Numbered from the stretch's first letter, positions 42,675 to 52,531 are shown. The stretch: DNA of 64,000 nt from Streptomyces lydicus (GCF_001729485.1 NZ_CP017157.1:5084001-5148000); one strand, 5' to 3'. Numbers and translations: made by a program. Notes: generated by a model not told the origin, from the letters alone.

Positions 42675-44531
42675 CTAGGGGGTCTCGTGCAGCACCATCG
42701 CGGACCCGCCACCACGCCGCTTCGGCTCGGCCACCGCCTGGGTCCGGCCGTCGGAGAGGAACTCCAGGGCGGCCACCGCGCCGATCTCCGGCGACGGGGT
42801 GAATGCCTTCGGGGCCTCGACGAAGTGCTGGCCCAGCCGGTCCAGGGCGGCGCGCTCAGGGGACTTGAGGAAGGCCGGTTCGGCCTCGGTGTCCGTACGG
42901 TTGCGCTGGGAGATCCGGGGTGCGGCCACCGCTTCGGGCAGCGTCATGCCCAGGTCCACGCGGTTGACCAGGGTCTGCAGCACGGTCGTGATGATCGTGG
43001 CGCCTCCGGGCGAGCCGACGGCGAGGAGCGGCCGGCCGTGCTTCAGGACGATCGTCGGGGACATGCTGCTGCGCGGCCGCTTGCCCGGACCGGGCAGGTT
43101 CGGGTCGGGCACGTCCTTGGCGAGAGGCGTGAAGTCGAAGTCGGTCAGCTCGTTGTTGAGCAGGAAGCCGCGTCCCGGCACGGTGATCGCGGAGCCACCG
43201 GTCTGCTCGATCGTGAGGGTGTACGACACCACGTTGCCCCAGCGGTCGGAGGCCACCAGGTGCGTGGTCGAGGGGCCTTCGTACGGGTCGGTGGTACCGG
43301 TCCGCTTGGTGCACCCGGCACTCGGCCGACGCGGGTCCGCGGGCGCGACCGGGCTGGTCAGGGTGGCCGTGGGGCTGATCAGGCAGGCGCGGTCCTTGGC
43401 GAACTTCTTGGCCAGCAGCGCCTTGGTGGGCACGTCGGAGAACGCCGGGTCGCCCACCCACCGGTTGCGGTCGGCGAACGCGATCCGGCTGGCTTCGAGG
43501 TAGTGGTGGAGCGCCTGCACCCGGTCGGCCGCCGACAGGTGGAAGTTCTCCAGGATGTTGAGCGCCTCGCCGACGGTGGTGCCACCGGAGGAGGAGGGCG
43601 CCATGCCGTACACGTCGAGGCCACGGTAGGTGGTGTGGGTCGGATCGCGGCGCAGCGCGGTGTACTTGGCGAGGTCGCCGGCCGCCATCAGCCCGGGGCG
43701 CACCTTGGCGTCGGAGCCCGGCGCCACCGGCGGGTGCTGCACGGTGCGGACCACATCGCGTCCGACGGCGCCGCGGTACAGCGCGTCCATCCCGTCGCGG
43801 GCGAGCTGCCGGTAGGTGCGCGCGAGGTCCGGGTTGCGGAACCGCGAGCCCACGACGGGGAGTTCGCCGTGCGGCAGGAAGAGCTTCGCGGTGGAGGAGA
43901 TGTTCCGGAAGCGCTTCTCGTTCATCTCGGTCTGGGCGCGGAACTCGTCGTTGACGACGAAGCCGTCCGCGGCGAGCCGGGTCGCCGGCCGCAGCGCCTT
44001 GGCCGGCGAGATCGTCCCCCAGTCGCGGAGGGCCTTCTCCCAGGTCGCCGGAGTGCCCGGCACGCCAACGGAGAGGCCGGAGTTGACGGCATCGTTGAAC
44101 GGGATCGGCTTGCCGGTCGCGGGATCGAGGAAGGCGTCCGACTTCATCCGGGCCGGAGCGGTCTCCCGCCCGTCGATGGTGCTGACCTTGCCGGTACGGG
44201 CGTTGTAGTAGGTGAAGTAGCCGCCGCCCCCGATGCCCGCCGAGTACGGCTCGACGACGCCCAGCGCCGCGGCGGTGGCGACCGCGGCGTCGACGGCGTT
44301 GCCACCGTGCCGCAGCACCTCCATGCCGGCGCGGGAGGCGTAGGGGTTGACGCTGGCGACCGCGCCGCCGCTGCCGGTGGCGACGGCCTCCTTGGCGGGC
44401 GGCTTGAGCCCGGACGCGGATGCGGACGCGGAGCCGGTGCTCGGCTGGGCGCCGGCATTGACGGCGAGGACGAGGGGAACGGCGATCACCGCGACTGATG
44501 CGGCGGCGACCACGGTACGACGGACAGGCAC
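42675..44531 (-). CDS. ggt: Gamma-glutamyltransferase, secreted
   Basis: A 618-residue Ntn-hydrolase precursor that cleaves gamma-glutamyl bonds of glutathione and related peptides. A signal peptide (VRRTVVAAASVAVIAVPLVLAVNAGAQ) leads it outside. The autocleavage/nucleophile region is GPSTTHLVASDRWGNVVS, where the chain splits before a Thr. Later motifs are NNELTDFD and SMSPTIVLKHGRPLLAVGSPGG. The GTG at 44531 is preferred over an upstream in-frame start because GGAGG precedes it closely. Monocistronic and divergent from the BTAD regulator. Confidence 0.93.
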   Translation of the reverse strand: MPVRRTVVAAASVAVIAVPLVLAVNAGAQPSTGSASASASGLKPPAKEAVATGSGGAVASVNPYASRAGMEVLRHGGNAVDAAVATAAALGVVEPYSAGIGGGGYFTYYNARTGKVSTIDGRETAPARMKSDAFLDPATGKPIPFNDAVNSGLSVGVPGTPATWEKALRDWGTISPAKALRPATRLAADGFVVNDEFRAQTEMNEKRFRNISSTAKLFLPHGELPVVGSRFRNPDLARTYRQLARDGMDALYRGAVGRDVVRTVQHPPVAPGSDAKVRPGLMAAGDLAKYTALRRDPTHTTYRGLDVYGMAPSSSGGTTVGEALNILENFHLSAADRVQALHHYLEASRIAFADRNRWVGDPAFSDVPTKALLAKKFAKDRACLISPTATLTSPVAPADPRRPSAGCTKRTGTTDPYEGPSTTHLVASDRWGNVVSYTLTIEQTGGSAITVPGRGFLLNNELTDFDFTPLAKDVPDPNLPGPGKRPRSSMSPTIVLKHGRPLLAVGSPGGATIITTVLQTLVNRVDLGMTLPEAVAAPRISQRNRTDTEAEPAFLKSPERAALDRLGQHFVEAPKAFTPSPEIGAVAALEFLSDGRTQAVAEPKRRGGGSAMVLHETP

Positions 44532-44738
44532 GGCGCCTCCGGGTCTCTCGGGAGCTGAGATTGCCGAAACCCTGACAGGCGGTGACCGGCGCAGCAACGC
44601 CTGCCGGTAATAATTGCGCTACTTCTGAGGTTCCCACTCGGTAACCCGCCGTCCGGCCCCACGCGGTGCTCAGCCACCGGCCCACCAGGCGTTGTTGACC
44701 CGGGGATGCCTGCCGAACACCCGTGGCAAAATCAGCGG

Positions 44739-47700
44739 GTGCAGATCGGGATGCTGGGGCCATTGGAGGTGCGCACGGACGACGGCGGCTCGGCCGACGT
44801 GCCGGGCGCGCGGTTGCGCGGACTGCTGATCGCCCTTGCGCTCAAGCCGGGTCAGGTGGTCCCGAAATCGTCGCTCGTCGACTGGATCTGGGGGGAGCAC
44901 CCGCCCGCCGATGCGACGAACGCCTTGCAGCGCTTGGTTTCCCGGCTGCGGAAGGCACTGCCGGACGGGGTGGTCGAGGGGCAGCCGGAGGGCTACCGGT
45001 TGGCGGTGCGGCCCGACGCCGTCGACGCGGTGCGGTTCGAACGCCTCGTCAGCGCGGGCCAGGCCCGTACCGAGGACGGTTCCCGGCGGGTGCGGCTGCT
45101 GCGCGAGGCCCTCGGACTGTGGCGCGGTGCGGCCCTCCAGGACGTCGGCCTGCAGGACAGTCCCGCGTTCGACGCCGCGGTCGACCGGCTGGAGGGGTTG
45201 CGCCTGACGGCCACGGAGGAGCGGGCCGACGCGGACGTCACCCTCGGGCGCGGGGCGGAGCTGGTCACGGAGCTGACCGACCTGGTGGCCGCCCACCCGG
45301 TGCGGGAACGGCTCGTCGGCACGCTGATGCGCGCCCTCGTCGCGGCCGGTCGGGACAGCGAGGCGCTGCTGGTGTACCAGCGCGCCAGGGAGGCCCTGGC
45401 CGACACGCTGGGCGCCGACCCCTCACCGGAGCTGTCCGCGTTGCACGTCGCGCTGCTGCGGGGCGAGTTGGGACGGCGCGAGGAGAGCCGCCGGACCAAC
45501 CTGCGTGCCGAACTCACCAGCTTCGTCGGCAAGGACGCCGACGTCGCCGCGGTCCGCGAACTCCTCGCCGGACACCGGCTCACCACCCTGATCGGGCCGG
45601 GCGGCTCGGGCAAGACCAGGCTGGCCACCGAGACCGCCCGCACCCTGCTCGGCGACCTGCCGGACGGGGCCTGGCTGGTGGAGCTCGCCGCCGTCGGGGC
45701 GGACGGCGACGTGGCGCAGTCGACGCTCGCCGGGCTCGGCCTCCGGGACACCCTGCTGGGCGAGGCCCCGCACGCGGAGCTGACGGACCGGATCGTCGCC
45801 GCGATCCGTGAGCGGGAGGCGCTGCTGATCCTGGACAACTGCGAGCACGTGATCGAGTCCGCGGCGGTGTTCGCCCACCGGGTGCTCGGGGAGTGCCGGC
45901 GGCTGCGGATCCTGGCGACGAGCCGGGAGCCGCTCGGCATCACCGGGGAGGCGCTGTGGCCGGTCGAGCCGCTGGCCCTGCCGGAGGGGGACGCGGGCCC
46001 GGACGAGATCGCGTCCTCACCCGCCGTCCAGCTGCTGCGGGACCGGGCCGGAGCGGTGCGCCGGGATCTCACGGTCGACGCCCCCACCCTGGCGACGATG
46101 GTGCGCATCTGCCGGGCGCTGGACGGGATGCCCCTGGCGATCGAACTGGCCGCGGCCAGGCTGCGCACCATGTCCGTCGACCAGCTCGCCCACCGGCTCG
46201 ACGACCGGTTCCGCCTGCTGACCGGCGGCAGCCGCACCGCGCTGCCGCGGCACCGGACGCTGCGCGCGGTGGTCGACTGGAGCTGGGAACTGCTCAGCGA
46301 CGCCGAACGGACGGTCCTGCGCAGACTCTCGGTGTTCTCCGGCGGGGCGAGCCTGGAGGCGGCCGAACGGGTCTGTGCGGGCGACGCGGTCGGGCCGGAG
46401 CAGGTACTCGAACTGCTCACCGCGCTGACCGAGAAGTCGCTGCTGCTCGCCGAGGACGGCAGCGTCCCGCGCTACCGCATGCTCGGCACGATCAAGGAGT
46501 ACGCCGGGCAACGGCTCGCGGAGGCGGGCGAATCGGACCTGGCGCGCCACGCGCACCTCGACTACTTCACCGGACTCGCCGAGGCCGCGGAACCGTGTCT
46601 TCGCCGCGCCGAGCAGTTGGACTGGCTGACCACGCTCGGGGCCGAGCACGACAACATCGGTGCCGCGATGCACGGCGCGCTCGCGGCCGGCGAGGCGCAG
46701 GCGGCGATGCGGCTGGCGGCGGGCGCCGGCTGGTACTGGTGGCTCAGCGGGCACAAGACCGAGGGCATGGAGCACCTCACCGCGGCCACCGAGGTGCCCG
46801 GCGAGGTGACCGACGAGGTCCGGGCCGTCGTGTACGCGCTGATCGTGAATTTCGTGACCTCCGGTCCGGGCGACGAACACCAGGCCGCGGAGTGGATCCA
46901 CAAGGCGTACGAGTTCAGCCGGCGCAGCCTGCACAGTCCGTCCCGCCACCCCCTGATGGGGTTCATCACCCCGCTGGAACGCATGCTCCGGGCGCCCGAC
47001 GCGTTCCTGCCCGCCTTCGAGTCGCTGCTCGACGACGAGGACCCCTGGGCGCGCGCGCTGGCACGGCTGCACCTGGGCAAGATGCGGATCGTGCTCGGTC
47101 AGGAGGGGCGGGACGCGGACGTCTACCTGGAGAAGGCGCTGGCCGAGTTCCGGGCGATCGGCGAGCGGTTCGGGATCTCGTTCGCGCTGACCGAGCTGGC
47201 GGAGCGGATCGCCGTGCGGGGCGAGTTCGCCGCTGCCTGCGAGCACTACGAGGAGGCCATCGCGGTCGTCACCGAGCTGGGCGCCGCCGAGGACGTCCTG
47301 CGGATGCGGTCGCAGCAGGCGCGGCTGTACTGGCTGCTGGGCGACGAGGACGCCGGCGCGGCCGCCGTCGCCGAGGCGGAGCGGCACGCGGAGCGGGCCA
47401 CCTGGCCGGGCGCGCTGGCCCTGCTGGCCCTCGCGAAGGCGGGACTCGCCCGGTGGGGCGGCGACGCAGCGGAGGCGCACCGGCAACTCGGCGTCGCGAC
47501 CGCCCTGTTGGGCGACGAGGCGCAGCGGGCGAACATCCGCGCGGTGACGCACGACCTGCTCGGCTACCTCGCCGACGACCTCGGCGAGGCCCGGGCGCAC
47601 CGCGCGGCGGCCTGCCGGGCGGCGGCCGAGGCGGGGCACGCCCCGCTGATCGCCCAGGTGCTGGTCGGCGTCGCGGACCTGGCGCTGCGCCACGACGAGC

Positions 47701-47891
47701 ACGAGCAGGCCGTGCGGCTGCTCGCGGCGAGCGCGGACGTACGCGGCCTGCAGGACCGCTCCCACCCGGACGTGACCCGGATCGAGCAGGCCGCGCGGCG
47801 CCGCCTCGGCGACGCGCGGTTCGCCGAGGCGGCCCGGGAGGGCACCCGGACCGACTGGTCCCATCTGGTCGAGGCCACGCTCGCCTCCTGA
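44739..47891 (+). CDS. BTAD/AfsR-like regulator with NTPase and TPR regions
   Basis: A large regulator of about 1050 residues. An N-terminal OmpR/SARP-type winged helix (VQIGMLGPLEV...RLRKALP, about 1-90) is followed by a bacterial transcriptional activation domain (about 95-245). Next is an NTPase domain with Walker A LIGPGGSGKTRLA (near 285) and Walker B LLILDNCEHV, then a long alpha-helical TPR-like tail. Such proteins switch on secondary metabolism or stress genes. No biosynthetic cluster is adjacent, so its target is unknown. The GTG at 44739 suits a leaderless transcript with CAAAAT as a -10; ATG 44706 is an alternative. Confidence 0.88.
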   Translation: MQIGMLGPLEVRTDDGGSADVPGARLRGLLIALALKPGQVVPKSSLVDWIWGEHPPADATNALQRLVSRLRKALPDGVVEGQPEGYRLAVRPDAVDAVRFERLVSAGQARTEDGSRRVRLLREALGLWRGAALQDVGLQDSPAFDAAVDRLEGLRLTATEERADADVTLGRGAELVTELTDLVAAHPVRERLVGTLMRALVAAGRDSEALLVYQRAREALADTLGADPSPELSALHVALLRGELGRREESRRTNLRAELTSFVGKDADVAAVRELLAGHRLTTLIGPGGSGKTRLATETARTLLGDLPDGAWLVELAAVGADGDVAQSTLAGLGLRDTLLGEAPHAELTDRIVAAIREREALLILDNCEHVIESAAVFAHRVLGECRRLRILATSREPLGITGEALWPVEPLALPEGDAGPDEIASSPAVQLLRDRAGAVRRDLTVDAPTLATMVRICRALDGMPLAIELAAARLRTMSVDQLAHRLDDRFRLLTGGSRTALPRHRTLRAVVDWSWELLSDAERTVLRRLSVFSGGASLEAAERVCAGDAVGPEQVLELLTALTEKSLLLAEDGSVPRYRMLGTIKEYAGQRLAEAGESDLARHAHLDYFTGLAEAAEPCLRRAEQLDWLTTLGAEHDNIGAAMHGALAAGEAQAAMRLAAGAGWYWWLSGHKTEGMEHLTAATEVPGEVTDEVRAVVYALIVNFVTSGPGDEHQAAEWIHKAYEFSRRSLHSPSRHPLMGFITPLERMLRAPDAFLPAFESLLDDEDPWARALARLHLGKMRIVLGQEGRDADVYLEKALAEFRAIGERFGISFALTELAERIAVRGEFAAACEHYEEAIAVVTELGAAEDVLRMRSQQARLYWLLGDEDAGAAAVAEAERHAERATWPGALALLALAKAGLARWGGDAAEAHRQLGVATALLGDEAQRANIRAVTHDLLGYLADDLGEARAHRAAACRAAAEAGHAPLIAQVLVGVADLALRHDEHEQAVRLLAASADVRGLQDRSHPDVTRIEQAARRRLGDARFAEAAREGTRTDWSHLVEATLAS

Positions 47892-47930
47892 GCCTGGCGG
47901 CCGCCCACCCCTCTCCGGTGCCGGGCGGTC

Positions 47931-48977
47931 TCACACCGGCAGTTCCAGGACCTCCAGGTGACGGGGGTCGAGAACCCGCCCCCGGTCACCCAGGATGCCC
48001 TGGAGCGTGTCGACGACCTGCCGGTTGACGCGGTCGTGGACCCGCGGATCGTCCAACGGCGTGACCATGTCGTCATGGTGGCTGGGCACGACGACGCGCG
48101 GCCAGCCGAGCGCCTTCAGCACCCGCTCGAAATAGTCGTACACCGCCGCGTTGCCGCTGGCGCCCAGGACGAGCACGTCCGGCCGGGCCCCCGCGACCTC
48201 GCGCTCGACGAAGTTGGCGGTGCCGCTGAGGAACATCACCCGCGGCCCGCTGCCCACGGTGACCTGGTAGCCGAGCGAGCCGCCCTCCACCAGATCGCCG
48301 ATCGTGGCCGGCGCGGCGGGTGGCCGGATCAGCGTGCCGGTGGGCGCGAAGCCGTAACCGCCCACCTGGCTGTGCAGGCTGCGGAAGACCTCGATCGTGT
48401 AGGCGGGTCGGGGGGATTCGGCGCTCCGCAGGGGGTGGCGGAGGTGCTCGCCGCCCGTGACGAGGAGGAGGTCGCCCGTCCGCGACGACGGCACACCGGA
48501 CGCTCTCAGCAGGTTCAGATGCGTCTCACCGCCGAGCACACGGACCTGCTCGTGCCGCCACTTCGGGTGGTTCAACAGGGGTGCGACGTCGGCCAGATGG
48601 TCGAAGTGGCCGTGGGTGACGAGGACGAACTCGGGGGCGGCGGTCAGGTGGCGCTCCAGTACCCAGTCGATGATCCGCGCGTTCACCTGGAGCGGTCGGG
48701 CCAGGTCCATCCCGCCCTGCGGGTCCTGGTAGGGCTGGCGGGTCAGATACGGGTCGACGAGCAGGCGGTGCCCGCCGAACGTCATCTCCCAGCCCGCGAC
48801 GCCCAGCCACCGCAAACGGACCCCGGCGCCCCGCCGCGGCCCCGCCCCGGTGGCGCGGGCGGCGGAAGTTGGGGCCGCCCCGGAGGTGAGCGCGGCCGCT
48901 CCGGCGGCTCCGGCGGCCGCCCTGAAGATCCTCCGCCGGGTAACGGTCCCGGTCGGGGTGGCACACGAAAGACACAT
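47931..48977 (-). CDS. Tat-exported MBL-fold metallo-hydrolase
   Basis: A 348-residue protein with a twin-arginine leader (VTRRRIFRAAAGAAGAAALTSG) and an UlaG-like metallo-beta-lactamase fold. It has WLGVAGWEMTFGG, the zinc motif HGHFDH (THGHFDHL), and later HHDDMVTPLDD. It is a probable extracytoplasmic metal-dependent hydrolase of unknown substrate. Start ATG 48977 (MCLSCATPTG). Convergent with the BTAD regulator; a CCGCCC/GGGCGG stem lies in the 39-bp gap. Confidence 0.85.
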   Translation of the reverse strand: MCLSCATPTGTVTRRRIFRAAAGAAGAAALTSGAAPTSAARATGAGPRRGAGVRLRWLGVAGWEMTFGGHRLLVDPYLTRQPYQDPQGGMDLARPLQVNARIIDWVLERHLTAAPEFVLVTHGHFDHLADVAPLLNHPKWRHEQVRVLGGETHLNLLRASGVPSSRTGDLLLVTGGEHLRHPLRSAESPRPAYTIEVFRSLHSQVGGYGFAPTGTLIRPPAAPATIGDLVEGGSLGYQVTVGSGPRVMFLSGTANFVEREVAGARPDVLVLGASGNAAVYDYFERVLKALGWPRVVVPSHHDDMVTPLDDPRVHDRVNRQVVDTLQGILGDRGRVLDPRHLEVLELPV

Positions 48978-49236
48978 GGCGGACTCCTTGAAGTGGGTGA
49001 AGTGCCCGGGAACGGTGGCCGGTTCGCTTCCCGCCGGCGACGCCTTCGGTCGCCGGGCCCCAGGCAGCGGGCAGCCGACAGCGGCCGGCGGGCAGGGCGA
49101 GGCGCCGCCGTCCGGGGAGACGATCTTTGACGGCCTCACCTCAGCAGCCCACCGCACCCGCTGTCCAAGACGCAGCCGCCGCCCGGTCCATAGCCGAACG
49201 CATATCAGCGCTGGTCACCGCGGTCGCGAGGGGCCG

Positions 49237-50238
49237 CTACCCGTCGTAGACGACCGCCCAGGGGCCCGTGGAGTCCCCGATACCGGCCAGGCCCGGAACG
49301 CTCCCCACCGGCCCCGGCCGGCCGCCGCCACCGCCGTCGTTGCGACCGCCGCTGTCCGACTGCGCCCGGGCCACCACCTCTCCGAAACGCGCGGCCAGGG
49401 GATGCGCCGACCTCCTCGGCCAGGCCGCGAAGACGTGCCCCCGCAACGGCTCACCGGCCAGCCGCCGCCAGACCACGCGCGGCTCGTGCCGCGCGGCTTC
49501 CTCGGCCACGAGGCCCACCCCGCGGCCGGCCACCACCAGCGCCAGCAGCACCTCCGCGCTCTCCGCCGCACGCACCCGCCCGGGGACGTAACCGGCCTGC
49601 CGGCACCGCGCCAGCACCTCGTCGTGCCGCTCCGGGGAGGTCCGGCGGGGGAAGAGGACCACGTCGTGCCCGACCAACTCGCCCAGCTCCACCTGCGGTT
49701 GGCGGGCCAGCGCGGACAGACGGGGCAGCACCACCCCGAGCCGTTCCTCGGCCACCGGAACGGTCCGCAGTTCCGGCGCGGCCACCGGATGCCGGAGCAG
49801 CCCCAGGTCCAGTCGCCCGTCCAGCAGCATCCGCGCCTGCTCCGCCCCGGGGATCTCCCGCAGTTCCACCTCCCCTTCCGGTGCCTGCTCCGTGATACCG
49901 ACCAGCAGTTCACGCACCACGGACGCCGGCGTTCCCGGCACCAGCCCCACCCGCAACGGAGCCCGGGCGGCGGCCGCGCGGGCCTCGGCCATCCTCGCCC
50001 GCAGGCGTCGGTCGGCCGCCAGCATCGCGCGGGCCTCCGGTACCAGCGCCTGCCCCGCGGACGTCAGAGCCACCCGCCGCCCCGAGCGGTCGAACAGCTC
50101 CACCTCCAGCTCGCGCTCCAGCCGCCGGACCGACTGGCTCAACGGCGGCTGCGCCATCCCCAGCGCCTCGGCCGCCCGGCCGAAGTGCAACGCGTCTGCC
50201 ACGGCGAGGAAGTGACGAAGGTGCCGCTGAAGATCCAC
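49237..50238 (-). CDS. LysR-family transcriptional regulator
   Basis: A 333-residue LysR protein. Winged helix-turn-helix at 1-60 (HLRHFLAVADALHFGRAAEALGMAQPPLSQSVRRLERE) is followed by a periplasmic-binding-like effector domain. The last ~30 residues are Gly-rich. The GTG at 50238 seems leaderless. It diverges from the lspA remnant and the serine beta-lactamase-like gene, an arrangement reminiscent of AmpR-AmpC, so it may control that pair (inference). The effector is unknown. Confidence 0.9.
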   Translation of the reverse strand: MDLQRHLRHFLAVADALHFGRAAEALGMAQPPLSQSVRRLERELEVELFDRSGRRVALTSAGQALVPEARAMLAADRRLRARMAEARAAAARAPLRVGLVPGTPASVVRELLVGITEQAPEGEVELREIPGAEQARMLLDGRLDLGLLRHPVAAPELRTVPVAEERLGVVLPRLSALARQPQVELGELVGHDVVLFPRRTSPERHDEVLARCRQAGYVPGRVRAAESAEVLLALVVAGRGVGLVAEEAARHEPRVVWRRLAGEPLRGHVFAAWPRRSAHPLAARFGEVVARAQSDSGGRNDGGGGGRPGPVGSVPGLAGIGDSTGPWAVVYDG

Positions 50239-50353
50239 AGCCCGTACGCTACTGAACTTGCGAAAGCCGGGCGAAAGCGCCTGCTGGACATTTTCAGCGC
50301 CGCAAGCGCTCGTTCTGCCGTAACGTGTCCCCGTCCCGGGCGGATCGTCATCA

Positions 50354-50719
50354 ATGGAGCGGATCATTCCTACCGACAATGCCTCGCAACCCCGGCCCGG
50401 GACGGCAACGCCGGCCGTCGGTGCGCGCGGACCGGCTCGGAGCCGTCTGATCGCGCTGTTGGCGGCGTCCGTTCTCGCCTACGGCCTGGATCTCGGCAGC
50501 AAGCTCGTGGCCGTCGCGCGGTGGGAAGGCCATGAGCCGGTTGACGTCGTCGGCCACGTCGCGGTGTTCAACCTCGCCGATTCGGCCCTCGTCTGCGGCG
50601 GTGCCCTGGTGGTCCTCCTCTCCTTCCTCGGCGCGTCCCTGGACGGCTCGGCCCCGCGAGACCGGCAGGCCCGGGGCATGCGCGCGCCGCGGTGGGCCGC
50701 GCCCGGTCCGAAGGCTTGA
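50354..50719 (+). pseudogene. lspA: Internally deleted lipoprotein signal peptidase (lspA remnant)
   Basis: A 121-residue frame whose first ~60 residues match the start of signal peptidase II (LIALLAASVLAYGLDLGSK). Residues 65-93 match its C-terminal catalytic segment (VAVFNLADSALVCGGALVVLLSF, with FNxADS). The ~90 residues between, including the NxGAAF region, two membrane segments and the GNxxDR aspartate, are missing without a frameshift, with the joint near 50536-50548. Only one of the two catalytic aspartates remains, so it should be inactive as a lipoprotein peptidase. It overlaps the next gene by 28 bp. Confidence 0.75.
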
Positions 50720-51630
50720 CCGCCGTCCCCAGCGGTCTCGGCGCCGTACTCGCGCAGGCGGACGCCGGCATACAGCTCCACGCCGTGGACCTGGACACCG
50801 GCGGTGAGGTTGCCGTCGCGGCCGACCAACAGGTGGTCATCGCGTCCGTCGCGAAGATCCTCATCGTCCTGGAGTTCGCCAGGCAGGCGGCCGCCGGCCA
50901 GCTCGATCCGGGAGCGCACGTCACCCTCCGCGCCGAGGACCGGCTGGGCGGCTGGGGAATCGCGGGCTGCGCCGACGACGTGGACATCTCCCTCCGCGAC
51001 TGCGCCTACTTCGCCATGTCGCTGAGCGACAACACCGCCGCCGACGCGCTCATCCGCCGGGTCGGCGGGGACGCGGTCCGGATGCTCGTCGCGGAACTCG
51101 GCCTGGACCGGACGCGGTTCCTCGGTGGCCCGCGGCATCTGCTGCGCAGCATGTACGCCGACCTCGGGGCACGCGACGACCGGGAGTTCGCCGCCCGTTA
51201 CCGGGCCCTGTCCCCCACCGAACGGCGTCGCTCGCTGAGCGTCTTCGACCCGCGGCGCACCACCTCCAGCACCGCCCGCGACATGACCCGGCTGCTCGGC
51301 CTGATCTGGCACGACCGGGCCGGTACCGCCGACGCCTGCGCCGCCGTCCGGCGCCTCATGACCCGGCAGTTGTCGTCCACCCGGCTGGCGTCCGGCTTCC
51401 CGCCCCCGGTGACCGTGGCCGCCAAATCGGGCACGCTGCCCGGCATGCACATGGAGGCAGGAGTCGTCCGGTACCCGGACGGCCGCCGGTACGCGCTGGC
51501 CGTCTTCGCCACCGCGCGGGACCTCCACACCCGCCCCGCCGACCTCGACGAGACGATCGGCCGGGTGGCCCACGCCGCCGTGGAGACGATCCGCGAGGGC
51601 CACGATGAGGCGGCGGGGAGCAGCAGGTAG
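50692..51630 (+). CDS. Class A beta-lactamase-like serine hydrolase
   Basis: A 312-residue penicillin-interacting serine hydrolase. SxxK is S52-V-A-K55, SDN is S112-D-N114, and KSG is K245-S-G247. There is no clear ExxLN deacylation glutamate, and neither signal peptide nor lipobox is present. It may therefore be a cytoplasmic or non-antibiotic hydrolase rather than a true beta-lactamase. The GTG at 50692 overlaps the lspA remnant; a start further in is possible. Expression may be set by the divergent LysR. Confidence 0.8.
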   Translation: MGRARSEGLTAVPSGLGAVLAQADAGIQLHAVDLDTGGEVAVAADQQVVIASVAKILIVLEFARQAAAGQLDPGAHVTLRAEDRLGGWGIAGCADDVDISLRDCAYFAMSLSDNTAADALIRRVGGDAVRMLVAELGLDRTRFLGGPRHLLRSMYADLGARDDREFAARYRALSPTERRRSLSVFDPRRTTSSTARDMTRLLGLIWHDRAGTADACAAVRRLMTRQLSSTRLASGFPPPVTVAAKSGTLPGMHMEAGVVRYPDGRRYALAVFATARDLHTRPADLDETIGRVAHAAVETIREGHDEAAGSSR

Positions 51631-51677
51631 CGGGCCCGGGGCGCGTCACGCCTTCAGGCACTCGGGCCGTCGGGCCA

Positions 51678-52421
51678 TCAGGACGAAGCAGCCCCGGCAC
51701 GGTCGATGAGGGCCTGCACGCCGTCCAGAATGCAGTTCATGCCGAAGGCGAGGGGGTCGGGATCGGGTGCGAAACCACCGTCGGCGAGGGCTTTGGTGAG
51801 GGCGGGGAAACGGTCGGCGTGCCGGTCCAGCAACTCGCCGGTGAGGCGGTTCCACTCCCGGTCCCGCTCCGCGTCGAAGTCGAGTGACTGCTGAGCGAGG
51901 TTGCGGACCAGGCCGACGACGAGGATGAAGACGTGGTGCCGCTGGGCCGCGGTCAGCCCGGTCGGTTCCAGCGCCGCGAGCGCGGCGTCCAGCCAGCCGA
52001 GCTGGTGCGGACCCATCGCCTGGCGCCGCATCGCGGTGGCCGCGAGCAGCCAGGTGTGGCCCTGGTAGACGCGCAGACACCGACGGGCCCACTCGGTCAC
52101 CTGAGCCCGCCAGCCGTCCCCCGCCGCCGACAGGTCGGGCCGCTCGGCGAGGATCGACTCGATCATGAGGTCGAAGAGTTCGCCCTTGCCGGGGACGTAG
52201 CGGTACAGCGCCATCGCCGAGACGTCGAAGGTGGCGGCGACCTTGTTCATGGAGACGGCGTCCAGGCCCTCGGCGTCGGCCAGTGCCACGGCGGCCTGTG
52301 CGATACGGCCGGGCGTGAGGCTGGGCTTGGGCCCGCGGGAGGGCTGCTCCTGCTCGCCCCACAGCAGCGCGAGGCTCGCGCCCACATCACGCGCCTCCTT
52401 GGCCCTTCCGTTCCTGGCCAT
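51678..52421 (-). CDS. TetR-family regulator (TetR_C type)
   Basis: A 247-residue TetR protein. The HTH is in residues about 35-80 (GRIAQAAVALADAEGLDAVSMNKVAATFDVSAMALYRYVPGK), with a long helical C-terminal domain of the tetracycline-repressor kind. The ATG at 52421 is supported by AAGGAG 8 bases upstream. It diverges from an alpha/beta hydrolase across a notably AT-rich promoter region with imperfect CTGTATA/TAAACAG half-sites, so it probably represses that hydrolase and itself. Confidence 0.9.
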   Translation of the reverse strand: MARNGRAKEARDVGASLALLWGEQEQPSRGPKPSLTPGRIAQAAVALADAEGLDAVSMNKVAATFDVSAMALYRYVPGKGELFDLMIESILAERPDLSAAGDGWRAQVTEWARRCLRVYQGHTWLLAATAMRRQAMGPHQLGWLDAALAALEPTGLTAAQRHHVFILVVGLVRNLAQQSLDFDAERDREWNRLTGELLDRHADRFPALTKALADGGFAPDPDPLAFGMNCILDGVQALIDRAGAASS

Positions 52422-52460
52422 GCCGGTACTCCTTCTCAACAGCGTTCAGCGACGGGCGCG

Positions 52461-52515
52461 TTGACATCCACGCTCACTGTATATACCGTAAATTCAATTG
52501 CTGACGCAGTAAACA
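52461..52515 (+). promoter_or_regulatory. AT-rich promoter/operator between tetR and the hydrolase
   Basis: Consensus TTGACA at 52461-52466 is followed by overlapping TATATA/TATACC -10 candidates (about 52480-52487). Imperfect inverted half-sites CTGTATA and TAAACAG flank the likely start point. This is one of the most AT-rich stretches in the window, fitting a strong promoter under TetR control. Confidence 0.55.
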
Positions 52516-52531
52516 GTTTAGGGGGAACACC

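Noticed and set aside
50692..51630. Acquired antibiotic-resistance beta-lactamase
   Set aside because: It lacks a signal peptide and a clear ExxLN motif and has KSG rather than KTG; base composition matches the neighbours.
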